Positions 9,201-16,754 of a stretch of 64,000 nucleotides of DNA are shown piece after piece. Under the pieces are notes generated by a model, which saw only the letters and a list, made by a program, of their open reading frames with translations, was not told where the DNA came from and did not search any database. Made by a program: the position numbers and the translations under genes. This DNA is from JASLDZ01 sp964244065 (GTDB taxonomy: Bacteria > Pseudomonadota > Alphaproteobacteria > Caulobacterales > Caulobacteraceae). Position 1 is the first letter of the stretch. Every line of letters starts with the position of its first letter. Location of the stretch: positions 21,811 to 85,810 of the forward strand of contig CAXTHH010000007.1 of NCBI GenBank assembly GCA_964244065.1, written 5' to 3'.

Positions 9201-9386
9201 GGCTACCAGGTGCTCGACAAATACCTGAAGAGCCGCAAGGGCCGGAAGCTGTCGCTGGACGAGATCAACCACGTGGCCGACATCGCCGGCGCGCTGCAGT
9301 TCACCCTGGCCCAGATGGCGCGCATCGACGCCGCCTACCTCGCCGCCTTCCCCGACCGCGCGAAGGCCAGCGACGGCGGGGGATAA
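6225..9386 (+). CDS. Single-chain restriction-modification enzyme (type IIG/IIL-like, type ISP-related)
   Basis: A 1053-residue protein that carries nuclease, adenine-N6 methyltransferase and target recognition in one chain. A PD-(D/E)xK-like nuclease is visible at the N-terminus (Pro61-Asp62, then Glu76-Val-Lys78 in GYVEVK). The methylase core has motif I DFACGTGTF near residue 388 and motif IV GNPPY at 504-508. The C-terminal third resembles the specificity region of type ISP enzymes such as LlaGI. The SF2 helicase that type ISP enzymes carry between nuclease and methylase is absent, so the layout is that of type IIG/IIL enzymes. The GTG start has a GAGG site at good spacing. Base composition drops sharply over roughly 7780-8930, the target-recognition part, pointing to exchange of that segment. 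Confidence 0.88.
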   Translation: MPADFDAYFRALAETARADDDTEQTDRPELKALLQGAAQDGAAGTRITHEPRRDKAGKGSPDFAVTRAGRVIGYVEVKPIDENLSKVLNSDQIKKYKALSPNLILTDYLEFIWIRPGVEVERVRLAHSTDLQAKKLALKPEAVAGVRKLLDAFFSEAPQKIGRAEELSKALAKRAALLRDFLAEELARQAKAKTQGKLHGLFEVFRSQVFHELTTPDFADAFAQMLTYGLFLARLNAPAATAVDLSNVRKLIPGSFRLIRELVQFLEEMGEPEYRPAAWIVDEILSIVNGIELASVQADLSFRARKAISRKVRAGDEEEHRLFERDPFIYFYEDFLKAYDPAMRKGRGVYYTPPPVVNFIVRAVDDILKSEFKIKDGLADKNKVTVLDFACGTGTFLLEVFERIFDNIGGADSGKARAVVDEHLTKNVYGFEYLIAPYTIAHLKLSQYLADKKLPLIEGERLQVFLTNTLEPIEPQASLLLPALSAEAEEAQAIKDKPVLVIVGNPPYSGHSKNMGADARASVEAYRHGFPELSKPAQGKWLQDDYVKFIRFAQTKMDAVEEGVVGVISNHSWLDNPTFKGMRKSLMQTFDQMYVLDLHGNTKKKERTPTGDVDDNVFDIEQGVAIAIFVKKPDSERGVWHGDLWGKRLTKYEALASGALSANAAAPLEPEAPDWLIRPQDKVAVAAYRDLWAVPDIFSQLGDPAPGFVTTQDQFAISFSAQEAREKVQMLLSAKDEAEARRTFRLCTQDQWNYDRATAELPHLDLDQNTVEVTYRPFDERWTIWDRNVTVHRRERVMRHMFSHNVALLTARSNKSPTQDHFFVADKPSETKAAESTIQSYSFPLYEKISSSPNDLRENISPSFRDYLDRRYRHHLTPEQIFGYIYAALYASTYRRRYAEFLRAGFPRIPFPETREAFEAMSELGWELAQVHLLRTKPDHALADFPEKGSDEVEFVRYAPKDEAIEINAHPKTKRVQRFAPVPQAVWDFHIGGYQVLDKYLKSRKGRKLSLDEINHVADIAGALQFTLAQMARIDAAYLAAFPDRAKASDGGG

Positions 9387-9458
9387 GTTCGCGGCCCCGC
9401 TCGCGCGGGGTGCCGGGGATGGGCAGACTGGCTTGGTCGAATCATGGAGGCTGGTCAC

Positions 9459-9755
9459 GTGCCCGCCGCTCAACGCTCCCTCTTCCCCGAACCGCAGGGC
9501 GACCTATTCGGCGAGGCCGAGCCGCTGCCGCGCGCAGTCTACACGCCCAAGCCCGAGCACGTGCGGGCCGGGCTGATCTCCGCGTTGGCCGCCCTGCGCG
9601 GGGCGGAGCGCTGGCCTTGGGCGCCCGTGAAGCTGCAGCTGCAGCGCGAGACGGTGTGGCCCTACCTGATCCGGCTGCTGCCCGACCGCGAGGAGGCCGC
9701 GCGTTGGGAGGCGGACCTGGCCGCCGAGGCCGCCCGGCTGGACGCCGCCGTCTGA
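9459..9755 (+). CDS. Hypothetical protein downstream of the restriction-modification gene
   Basis: A 98-residue protein, not assigned to any family. The N-terminus PAAQRSLFPEPQGDLFG is proline-rich and probably disordered; the rest is helical with conserved-looking WPW, WPYLIRLLPD and EEAARWEADL motifs. The start was set at GTG 9459 because a perfect GGAGG (9446-9450) lies eight bases upstream; that site would fall inside the gene if the ATG at 9444 were used. It lies 72 bases after the restriction-modification gene in the same direction and converges on the histidine kinase gene with only three bases between stop codons. A link to restriction is suggested only by position. Confidence 0.6.
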   Translation: MPAAQRSLFPEPQGDLFGEAEPLPRAVYTPKPEHVRAGLISALAALRGAERWPWAPVKLQLQRETVWPYLIRLLPDREEAARWEADLAAEAARLDAAV

Positions 9756-9758
9756 CGC

Positions 9759-11162
9759 CTACTCCGCCGCGGGAAGGCTCATCGCCACGCGCAGGCCAGG
9801 TCCCTGGCCGTCCACGGCGCCCGGGCCGTCATCCAGGTCCAGGCGGCCGCCGTGGGCGTCGATCACGGCGCCGACCAGGCTGAGGCCCAGGCCCGCGCCC
9901 GGCTGGGTGCGGCTGTTCTCCAGGCGGACGAAGCGCTCCAGCACGCGGCCGCGGTCGGCGGCGGGCACGCCGGGGCCGGTGTCGGTGACGCTGGCCTCGA
10001 TCTCGCCCGAGCTGCGGCGGCGGGTGCGCAGCATAACCGCGCCGCCCGCGGGCGTGTACTTGACCGCGTTGTCGAGGAGGTTGGCGAGGGCCTGGGCCAT
10101 GAACTCGCGGTCGCCGCGGATCATCAGGCGGGGGCTCAGCTCCGCGCCGAACTCCAGCCCCTTGTCCTCGCACACCACGCCGTAGAGCTCGGCCACGCCC
10201 TCGGCCAGTTCGGACAGGTCGAACACGGCGGGGTTGGGCAGCTGGCCGGCGGCCTGCAGGCGGCTGATGGCCAGCACGGCGTTGAAGGTGCGCAGCACCC
10301 CGTCCGCGTCCTCCAGCGCGGTCTGCAGCGCGGCGACGGGATCGCCGTGGCCGCTCTCCGCCTCGATCAGCCCCACCTCCAGCCAGGCGCGCAGGCGGGT
10401 CAGCGGCGAGCGGAGGTCGTGGGCGATGGCGTCGCCCGCGTGGCGCAGGCCGCCCATCAGCCGCTCCAGCCGGTCGAGCATGGCGTTCAGGCCGACGGCC
10501 ATCTCGTCCCACTCGTCGTCCACGCCGCGGACGGGGGCGCGGGCGCGCAGGTCGCCCTCGCGCACCGCCACCACCGCCGCGCGCAGCCCCTCGATGGAGC
10601 GGCTGACGTTGCGCGAGACCACCAGCCCGCCGATCAGCCCCAGGAGCACGATCAGCACGCCGGCCCCCCACAGGGCGCGCACGATGCGCACGACGTAGGC
10701 GCGGCCCTCGCCGATGTCGGAGCCGACGAACAGCAGGCGCCCGTCCGCCAGCCGCACCTGCCGCCCCCAGGCGTTGCGCCGCACCACCGCCCCGTCGGCG
10801 TCCACGCTGGTGACCGCGAAGGAGGCGGAGCCGTCGGACGCCGCGGGCCGGTCCAGCGGCGAGCGGGCGATGTTGCCCGTGATCGTGCGCCCGTCGGGCT
10901 CCATGTAGAGGTAGAACAGCGGCCGCTCGCCCGAGGCCCGCTCGATCAGCGCCAGGTTGAGCGCCGAGGGGCCGCCCTGCAGCCGCACGGCCTCCAGGCT
11001 GGCGAGCTCGCGCGTCACCTCAGCATCGGCCCGCCGGGTCACCTCGCCGGCCGTGGCCACGTATATGTACGCCAGGAACGCCCCCGCCACCGCCGCGAAC
11101 AGGGCCAGGAACAGGAGGGTGAGGCGGAAGGGGGTGGTGCGGAGGAGGGCGGGGAGCCTCAT
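9759..11162 (-). CDS. Membrane sensor histidine kinase (HAMP-HisKA-HATPase)
   Basis: A 467-residue orthodox kinase. Membrane helix 1 spans about residues 12-36 and helix 2 about 163-183, enclosing a periplasmic sensing region of roughly 125 residues. HAMP follows, then the H-box GDAIAHDLRSPLTRLR with phospho-acceptor His248, the N-box NLLDNAVKYT, and the G-boxes DTGPGVP and GAGLGLSLV. It should autophosphorylate and pass phosphate to the OmpR-type regulator encoded upstream at 11662-12378. Its ATG overlaps the stop codon of the intervening DUF559 gene by four bases, so its translation is probably coupled to that gene. Being downstream of a Do protease gene suggests an envelope-stress role, an inference only. 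Confidence 0.93.
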   Translation of the reverse strand: MRLPALLRTTPFRLTLLFLALFAAVAGAFLAYIYVATAGEVTRRADAEVTRELASLEAVRLQGGPSALNLALIERASGERPLFYLYMEPDGRTITGNIARSPLDRPAASDGSASFAVTSVDADGAVVRRNAWGRQVRLADGRLLFVGSDIGEGRAYVVRIVRALWGAGVLIVLLGLIGGLVVSRNVSRSIEGLRAAVVAVREGDLRARAPVRGVDDEWDEMAVGLNAMLDRLERLMGGLRHAGDAIAHDLRSPLTRLRAWLEVGLIEAESGHGDPVAALQTALEDADGVLRTFNAVLAISRLQAAGQLPNPAVFDLSELAEGVAELYGVVCEDKGLEFGAELSPRLMIRGDREFMAQALANLLDNAVKYTPAGGAVMLRTRRRSSGEIEASVTDTGPGVPAADRGRVLERFVRLENSRTQPGAGLGLSLVGAVIDAHGGRLDLDDGPGAVDGQGPGLRVAMSLPAAE

Positions 11163-11509
11163 GGCTGCGGCTCCCGGTGCTGAAGGTGCGAAGTGACGCC
11201 GTAAAGCACGTCGTCGACGCGGCCGAGCACGTCGAAGTTGCCGTAGCGCAGGGTGAGGTAGCCCTCCCTCGCCAGCACCGCATCACGCAAGGCGTCGTGG
11301 GCGACCTGCTCGGGCTCGGCGTGCTGGCCGCCGTCGATCTCCACCACGAGCCGGTGCGAGTGGCAGACGAAATCCAGGATGTAGCCGCGGAACGGCGCTT
11401 GCCGGCGAAAGCGCCAGCCCTGCGCCTTCAGCTCACGGAGGCGCACCCACAGGCTCGCCTCGGCTGGTGTCAGAGTCCTGCGGAGAGCCCTCGCGCGCGC
11501 GACCGTCAT
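11159..11509 (-). CDS. DUF559 endonuclease-like protein
   Basis: A 116-residue protein of the DUF559 group, a Vsr/PD-(D/E)xK-like fold. Typical features are visible: the opening ARALRRTLTPAEASLWVRLR, GWRFRRQAPFRGYILDFVCH, the acidic VEIDGGQH signature (candidate metal site), and the closing REGYLTLRYGNFDVL. The family is presumed to cut or bind DNA, but no member has a settled role. It is inserted between a response regulator and its kinase, is separated from the regulator by a palindromic repeat that fills the gap, and overlaps the kinase start by ATGA. Confidence 0.88.
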   Translation of the reverse strand: MTVARARALRRTLTPAEASLWVRLRELKAQGWRFRRQAPFRGYILDFVCHSHRLVVEIDGGQHAEPEQVAHDALRDAVLAREGYLTLRYGNFDVLGRVDDVLYGVTSHLQHREPQP

Positions 11510-11512
11510 CGC

Positions 11513-11656
11513 TCTCCCTCCCCCTTGTGGGGAGGGGGGACCAGCCGAAGGCTGGTGGGCGGGGGTGCGCCACGCTCGACGTCGACCGTCGTGGATGGGG
11601 ACCCCCACCCACCACGCTTCGCGTGGTCCCCCCTCCCCACAAGGGGGAGGGAGAAG
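11513..11656. repeat. Palindromic repeat, family R1, copy a
   Basis: An element of about 145 bases with long imperfect inverted arms. The outer stems are CTCCCTCCCCCTTGTGGGG and its complement; inner small hairpins carry AGCCGAAGGCT on one side and CGCTTCGCG on the other; the centre is unpaired. It occupies nearly the whole gap between the response regulator and DUF559 genes. A second copy, in opposite orientation, lies at 32355-32497 in the GTA cluster. It has no coding content and resembles REP/MITE-like dispersed elements. Confidence 0.85.
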
Positions 11657-11661
11657 GTCAC

Positions 11662-12378
11662 CTAAGCATCCAGCCTGTAGCCCGCGCCTCGCACCGTCTG
11701 GAGCATCGGGTGGTCGAAGCCCTTGTCGATCTTGGCGCGCAAGCGGCTGATGTGGACGTCGATGACGTTGGTCTGTGGGTCGAAGTGGTACTCCCAGACC
11801 TTCTCCAGCAGCATGGTGCGCGTGACGCTCTGGCCGGCGTGGCGCATCAGGAATTCGAGGAGCTGGAACTCGCGGGGCTGCAGGTCGATCTCGCGGCCGG
11901 CGCGGTGCACGGAGCGGCTGATCAGGTCCATCTCCAGCTCGCCCACCTTCAGCGAGGTGGCCACGGCGCCCGTCTCCCGGCGACGGCTCAGCGCCTCCAC
12001 CCGGGCGATCAGTTCGGAGAAGGCGTAGGGCTTGACCAGGTAGTCGTCGCCGCCCGCCTTGAGGCCGGTGACCCGGTCCTCCACCTCGCCGAGGGCGGAG
12101 AGGAACAGCACGGGGGTGTCGTCGCCCTGGCGGCGCAGGGTGGAGACGGCGGTCAGGCCGTCCATCTCCGGCATCATGCGGTCGACCACCAGCACGTCGA
12201 AGCCGCCGGTCTCGGCGGCGGCAAGGCCGGCGCGGCCGTCGGGGGCGGTCACGGCGTCGTGCCCCGCCTCGGCCAGGCCCCGGGCCATGGCGGCGGAGGC
12301 CTCGGTGTCGTCCTCCATGATCAGAATGCGCAAACGCCCGCCCTCCGGCCCATCGATCCCGTTCGTGCGGGAGAGCAT
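11662..12378 (-). CDS. OmpR-family response regulator
   Basis: A 238-residue two-domain regulator. The receiver domain has the acidic pair MEDD near residue 22, phospho-acceptor Asp in VVDRMMPEMDG, and the Lys of LVKPYAF. The C-terminal winged helix shows EFQLLEFLMRHAGQSVTR, VWEYHFDPQTNVIDVHISRLRAKID and GAGYRLDA, all typical OmpR/PhoB signatures. Some 17 residues precede the first receiver strand, so the true start may be slightly downstream. The gene lies 80 bases after the Do-protease gene in the same direction and should act with the kinase at 9759-11162, from which it is separated by repeat R1a and a DUF559 gene. Confidence 0.93.
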   Translation of the reverse strand: MLSRTNGIDGPEGGRLRILIMEDDTEASAAMARGLAEAGHDAVTAPDGRAGLAAAETGGFDVLVVDRMMPEMDGLTAVSTLRRQGDDTPVLFLSALGEVEDRVTGLKAGGDDYLVKPYAFSELIARVEALSRRRETGAVATSLKVGELEMDLISRSVHRAGREIDLQPREFQLLEFLMRHAGQSVTRTMLLEKVWEYHFDPQTNVIDVHISRLRAKIDKGFDHPMLQTVRGAGYRLDA

Positions 12379-12458
12379 GGGGGAGAGCGGGCGGTCCGCT
12401 CAAGTGAAGCTTGCGTCAGGTGGCGCGCCGCGGCCGATCGGCCGCGGCGCGTCCGCCC

Positions 12459-14144
12459 TCAACGCCGCGCCGGCGGGGTGGTCGGCGCGGTGGGGGCGTC
12501 CAGCTTGATGGCGATGCCCCGGTTGCCGTTCGCGCCCACGTTGATGAGCAGGAACACGCTCGGCCGGCCGGCGCGGCGCGCCTCGGCCACGGCAGCCGCG
12601 AACTCCGCCGCCGTGCCTACCGGCCGCTCGTTGGCCTGCACGATGACGAAGCCCGCGCGCAGGCCCTTCTTCGCCGCGTCCGACCCCGTGGCGACGTTGG
12701 TGATCAGGAGCCCGCGCACCTCGGGAGCGATCTTGTTCTCCTGCCGGCCCGCCGCGTCCAGCGGACGCACGGCGAGGCCGAGCGCCGTCTCGCGCACAGG
12801 CGCCTCGCGCTCCGGCCCGTTGCGGTCGGCGTCGGCGTTCTCGCTGGAGCCGGACTGGCCGTTCAGCTGCGCCACGGAGGGCCGCACGCCGGACGTGACG
12901 TTGATCGTGCGCACCTGCCCGCCGCGCCGCACCTCCAGCCGCATCACATCGCCCGAGCGGGTGCGCGCCACGGCGCGGGTCAGCTCGGAGCTGCCGTTGA
13001 TCTTCTGGCCGTTGATCGACAGCACGATGTCGCCCACCTGCAGGCCCGCCCGCGCGCCCGGAGCCCCCGCCGTCAGGTCGGCGATCAGCGCCCCGGCGTT
13101 CTGGGGCAGGCCCAGCGCCTCGGCCTGCTCGTTGCCGACGTTGGTGATGGAGGCGCCGAGATACCCGCGCGTGATCTTACGCCCGGCGATCAGGTCCTTC
13201 ACGATGCTGTCGGCCGTCTCCGAAGGCACGGCGAAGCCGATGCCGATGGAACCGCCCGTGGACGAGTAGATCGCCGTGTTGACGCCGATCACACGGCCGA
13301 ACACGTCGAAGGTCGGTCCGCCCGAGTTGCCACGGTTGATGGGCGCGTCGATCTGCAGGTACTCGGCCGGCAGGCTGCCCTGGCTGTCGGGCGGCAGGTC
13401 GCGGCCGATGGCGGAGACGATGCCGGCCGTGGCGGTGCCGCCGAGCTGGAGCGGGTTGCCCACCGCCAGCACCCAGTCGCCCACGCGGGGCTTGGCCTGC
13501 GTCTCGAACTGCACGGCCGGGAACGGGCCGCCGTCCACCTTGATCACCGCCAGGTCGCTGTCCTCGTCGCGGCCGATCAGCCGGGCGGTCAGCTCGCGCT
13601 TGTCGGTGAGCGTCACGGTGATCTTGGTGGCGTTCTCGATCACGTGGTTGTTGGTGACGATGTAGCCCTCGGGCGAGACGAAGAAGCCCGAGCCGGCGGC
13701 CTGCGCCTCCGGGCCGTCCGCGTCGCCGTCGCCGTCCGTGTCGCCGTTCGGGGCCAGCGGCCGTCCGTCGGGCCCGCGGCGCGAGCCGAGGCCCGGGCCG
13801 GTGTTCGGGGCGGTCCCGCCGCCCTGGCCGCCGCGGCCGCCCGGGCCCTGGCGGAACTGCGGCAGCTGGTTGAACGGGAAGGGCAGCTGCTGCTGCAGCT
13901 CGCTGCGCGGCACCCGCGCGGTGACGGTGATGGAGACCACCGCGGGCGACACGCGCTCGAAGATGTCGGCGAACGACGGCACGCCGCCCGGCGGGGGCGC
14001 GAAGATCGGGGCGGTGGCGGCGCGCTGCACGCGCTCCTGCGCCTGCGCAGCCGGCAGGGCGAGGCCGACGCCCGCCGCCGCGGTGGCGGCCATGCCGACG
14101 CCGGCGAGGGCGCCGGCGATGAAACCCTTGTTGGGCAAAGCCAT
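12459..14144 (-). CDS. Do-family periplasmic serine protease (HtrA/DegP-like)
   Basis: A 561-residue protease/chaperone of envelope protein quality control. A signal peptide ends near residue 36 (LPAAQA-QER). The trypsin-like domain has the triad His167 (TNNHVIE), Asp197 (EDSDLAVI) and Ser274 (RGNSGGP). Two PDZ domains follow, each with a GARAGLQVGDIVLSING-like or DAAKKGLRAGFVI-like loop. A long Gly/Pro/Asp-rich insert (about residues 98-150) replaces the usual LA-loop region. It lies 117 bases downstream of ccmH and 80 bases upstream of the response regulator, and that two-component system may control it or be fed by it (inference). The 117-base gap before it is the likely promoter region. 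Confidence 0.94.
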   Translation of the reverse strand: MALPNKGFIAGALAGVGMAATAAAGVGLALPAAQAQERVQRAATAPIFAPPPGGVPSFADIFERVSPAVVSITVTARVPRSELQQQLPFPFNQLPQFRQGPGGRGGQGGGTAPNTGPGLGSRRGPDGRPLAPNGDTDGDGDADGPEAQAAGSGFFVSPEGYIVTNNHVIENATKITVTLTDKRELTARLIGRDEDSDLAVIKVDGGPFPAVQFETQAKPRVGDWVLAVGNPLQLGGTATAGIVSAIGRDLPPDSQGSLPAEYLQIDAPINRGNSGGPTFDVFGRVIGVNTAIYSSTGGSIGIGFAVPSETADSIVKDLIAGRKITRGYLGASITNVGNEQAEALGLPQNAGALIADLTAGAPGARAGLQVGDIVLSINGQKINGSSELTRAVARTRSGDVMRLEVRRGGQVRTINVTSGVRPSVAQLNGQSGSSENADADRNGPEREAPVRETALGLAVRPLDAAGRQENKIAPEVRGLLITNVATGSDAAKKGLRAGFVIVQANERPVGTAAEFAAAVAEARRAGRPSVFLLINVGANGNRGIAIKLDAPTAPTTPPARR

Positions 14145-14261
14145 GGGTGTGTTTCGTGTCCCTCGTCCGGCGCGGAACGCCGCGCAGCATCGGACGGTGA
14201 TGTGAAAGCCTGAGAGTTACGCGGGTTGCGGCGCCGAACTCGCGCCGCGCTCCCGAGCGTT

Positions 14262-14750
14262 TCACACGGGCGCGGTGGTGTCCGTGGGGCCGCTCTGCGG
14301 CGGAACCGTGACAGGAGAGTCGAGCGCCGCCAAGCGGGTGCGCTCCTCGCCCGTGAGTTCGGCGTCCAGCACCTCGCGGCGGGTGCGGGCGCGGAGCAGG
14401 AAGGCGGCGAGGCCGGCGATTACGATGGCGAGCGGCGCGAGCCACAGCACGGCGTTTCCGAGCGACAGCCGCGGGCGCAGCAGCACGAATTCGCCGTAGC
14501 GGTCGGTGAGGGAGGCCTTGATCTCCCGGTCGGTGCGGCCGGCCGCCATCTCCTGGCGGACCAGGGCGCGCAGGTCGGCGGCGAGGTCGGCCTCGCTGTC
14601 GTCGATGCTCTCGTTCTGGCAGACCACGCAGCGGATCTGGCGGTAGAGGGCGTGGGCGCGCGCCTCGGTGGCCGGATCGGAGCGCGGAGGCGGGGCGGCG
14701 GCGGCCGTGGTCAGCAGCGCCAGGGCGGCGAGCAGGGCGGGCGCCCTCAC
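14262..14750 (-). CDS. ccmH: Cytochrome c maturation protein CcmH
   Basis: A 162-residue membrane-anchored thioredoxin-like reductant of apocytochrome c. An N-terminal signal/anchor is followed by the diagnostic IRCVVCQNESIDDSEADLA motif with Cys41 and Cys44, then LRALVRQEMAAGRTDREI and DRYGEFVLLRP. A second membrane helix lies near residues 100-120. It starts with GTG overlapping the ccmF stop by four bases (GTGA), so the two are translationally coupled. It acts with CcmF and CcmI to hand the reduced CxxCH motif to the heme ligation complex. Confidence 0.95.
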   Translation of the reverse strand: MRAPALLAALALLTTAAAAPPPRSDPATEARAHALYRQIRCVVCQNESIDDSEADLAADLRALVRQEMAAGRTDREIKASLTDRYGEFVLLRPRLSLGNAVLWLAPLAIVIAGLAAFLLRARTRREVLDAELTGEERTRLAALDSPVTVPPQSGPTDTTAPV

Positions 14751-16741
14751 TCGGCGGGCGCCAGGGCGGGAGCGGGCCGGGCCCTGGCGCGCGCGCCCAC
14801 CGCCAGGCGCAGCCGCCGGTCGGAGAGCGACACCGCTCCGCCGAGCGCCATGATCAGCGGGCCGAGGAAGATCAGCCGGGCGAAGGGGTTCCAGAAGGCG
14901 CGCAGCGTCCAGCCGGCGGCCTCGCCCGCGTTGCGCTCGCCGAGCACGATGTACAGGTCGCTGAAGCCGCGCCGCTCCAGCGCCACCTGGCCGACGGTCT
15001 GGCGGCGGGCGGGGTAGAAGCGGCGCTCGGGCATGGCGGTGAAGCTCTCGCCGCGGGGCGGGCGCACGCGCACGACCGCGCGCTCGGCGGTGTAGTTGGG
15101 GCCGTCGGCGGTCCCCACGCGCTCCAGCGTCAGCTCATAGCCGGCCACGCGCAGGCTGCCGCCCGGGGCCAGCATGTCGGCCGCCTCCGCCCGCCAGGCG
15201 GTCTCGCAACAGGCGCCGAGGGCGAACACGCCCAGGCCCGCGTGCGCCAGCGTCGTGCCCCAGGCGCCCCGCGGCAGGCCGGTGAGGCGTCGCCCCGTCT
15301 CGGCGAGCGGGACGCGGCCCAGCCGCGTGCGCTGGGCCAGCTCGGAGAACGAGCCCGCGATCAGCCAGACGCCCAGCCCCATGCCCAGGCTCGCCCCCGC
15401 CCGCCGCGGCTCTACGGCCCACCAGACGACCACGCCCGTGAGCAGGGCCAGCGCCCCCGCCGCCCGCAGCGGGCGCAGGGCGGCCAGCAGGTCCGCCCGC
15501 TTCCAGGCGGAGAGCGGGCCCACCGGCGTCAGCAGCAGGCAGGCGCCCATCAGCGGCGCGAAGGTCAGGGCGAAGTAGGGCGCGCCCACGCTGATCGCCT
15601 CGCCCGACAGCGACTGGCGGATCAGCGGATACAGGGTGCCCAGGAGCACCGTGGCCACCGCGGCGGCCAGGAACAGGTTGTTGAGCACCAGCACGCCCTC
15701 GCGGCTCACCGGGGCGAACAGGCCGCCGGGCGTCATGGCCGAGGCGCGCCAGGCGAACAGAACGAAGCCCGCCCCCGCGAAGGCGCCCAGGATCGACAGC
15801 AGCAGCACGCCGCGCGTGGGGTCCACCGCGAATGCGTGCACGCTGGTGAGCACGCCCGAGCGCACCAGGAACGCGCCCAGCATGGAGAGGGTGAACGCCA
15901 GGAGCGCCAGGAACACCGTCCACCCCGTCAGCGCCCCACGCTTCTCGGTGACCACGGCGGAGTGCAGCAGGGCGGTGGCCGCCAGCCAGGGCATGAAGCT
16001 GGCGTTCTCCACCGGATCCCAGAACCACCAGCCGCCCCAGCCGAGCGAGTAGTAGGCCCAGAAGGAGCCGAGCGTGATGCCCACGGTGAGCAGGCTCCAG
16101 GCCGCCAGCGTCCACGGCCGCACCCAGCGCGCCCAGACGGCGTCCACCCGGCCCTCCACCAGGGCGGCGACGGCCAGGCTGAACACCACGCTCATGCCGA
16201 CGTAGCCCGCGTAGAGGAAGGGCGGGTGGATGGCGAGGAAGGGGTCCTGCAGGATCGGGTTGAGCGAGGCGCCCTCCACCGGCGTGGGGATCAGACGCGC
16301 GAACGGGTTCGACGCGAAGGCGGTGTAGCCGAGGAAGGCGGCGCCCAGCGCGCCCTGGCAGGCCAGCGCCGCGCCCTTCAGCCCCGTCGGCAGGTTGCGG
16401 CCGCCCAGCGCCAGCGCCGAGCCGAAGCCGGTCAGCATCAGGTTCCAAAGCAGCATGGAGCCCTCGTGGCTGCCCCAGGCGGCGGCCACCTTGTAGAGCA
16501 GCGGCTTGTCCGACCGGCTGTTGGCCGCGACGTTGGCCACCGAGAAGTCGCTCCGCACGAACAGGGCGATCAGCACCACGAAGGCGATCGCGGCCGCGGC
16601 GGCGGCGGCCACGGCGGCCCCCTCTCCCGCCCCGCGCAGGGCCGCGTCCCGCCGGATGCGCCCGGCGACCGCGGCCGCCACCTGCAGCAGCGACAGCGCG
16701 AAGGCGAGGAGGAGGGCGAACTGCCCGAGTTCAGCGAGCAT
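14747..16741 (-). CDS. ccmF: Heme lyase CcmF (cytochrome c maturation)
   Basis: A 664-residue polytopic membrane protein that joins heme, delivered by holo-CcmE, to apocytochrome c in the periplasm. The heme-handling WWD domain is visible as WGGWWFWDPVENASFMPWL, together with AWGSHEGSMLLW and IHPPFLYAGYVG, all CcmF hallmarks. The start was set at ATG 16741 (MLAELGQF). The in-frame ATG at 16768 lies inside repeat R2a and adds residues not seen in the family. The purine-rich sequence just upstream that can act as ribosome-binding site comes from the edge of that repeat. The order is ccmI-ccmE-R2a-ccmF-ccmH. Confidence 0.96.
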   Translation of the reverse strand: MLAELGQFALLLAFALSLLQVAAAVAGRIRRDAALRGAGEGAAVAAAAAAAIAFVVLIALFVRSDFSVANVAANSRSDKPLLYKVAAAWGSHEGSMLLWNLMLTGFGSALALGGRNLPTGLKGAALACQGALGAAFLGYTAFASNPFARLIPTPVEGASLNPILQDPFLAIHPPFLYAGYVGMSVVFSLAVAALVEGRVDAVWARWVRPWTLAAWSLLTVGITLGSFWAYYSLGWGGWWFWDPVENASFMPWLAATALLHSAVVTEKRGALTGWTVFLALLAFTLSMLGAFLVRSGVLTSVHAFAVDPTRGVLLLSILGAFAGAGFVLFAWRASAMTPGGLFAPVSREGVLVLNNLFLAAAVATVLLGTLYPLIRQSLSGEAISVGAPYFALTFAPLMGACLLLTPVGPLSAWKRADLLAALRPLRAAGALALLTGVVVWWAVEPRRAGASLGMGLGVWLIAGSFSELAQRTRLGRVPLAETGRRLTGLPRGAWGTTLAHAGLGVFALGACCETAWRAEAADMLAPGGSLRVAGYELTLERVGTADGPNYTAERAVVRVRPPRGESFTAMPERRFYPARRQTVGQVALERRGFSDLYIVLGERNAGEAAGWTLRAFWNPFARLIFLGPLIMALGGAVSLSDRRLRLAVGARARARPAPALAPAE

Positions 16742-16754
16742 GGCGGAGACTCTC

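Noticed and set aside
11513..11656. CRISPR or terminator array at the GC-rich palindromes
   Set aside because: Only a single inverted repeat element with no direct repeats or spacers; a homologous copy elsewhere shows it is a dispersed repeat.
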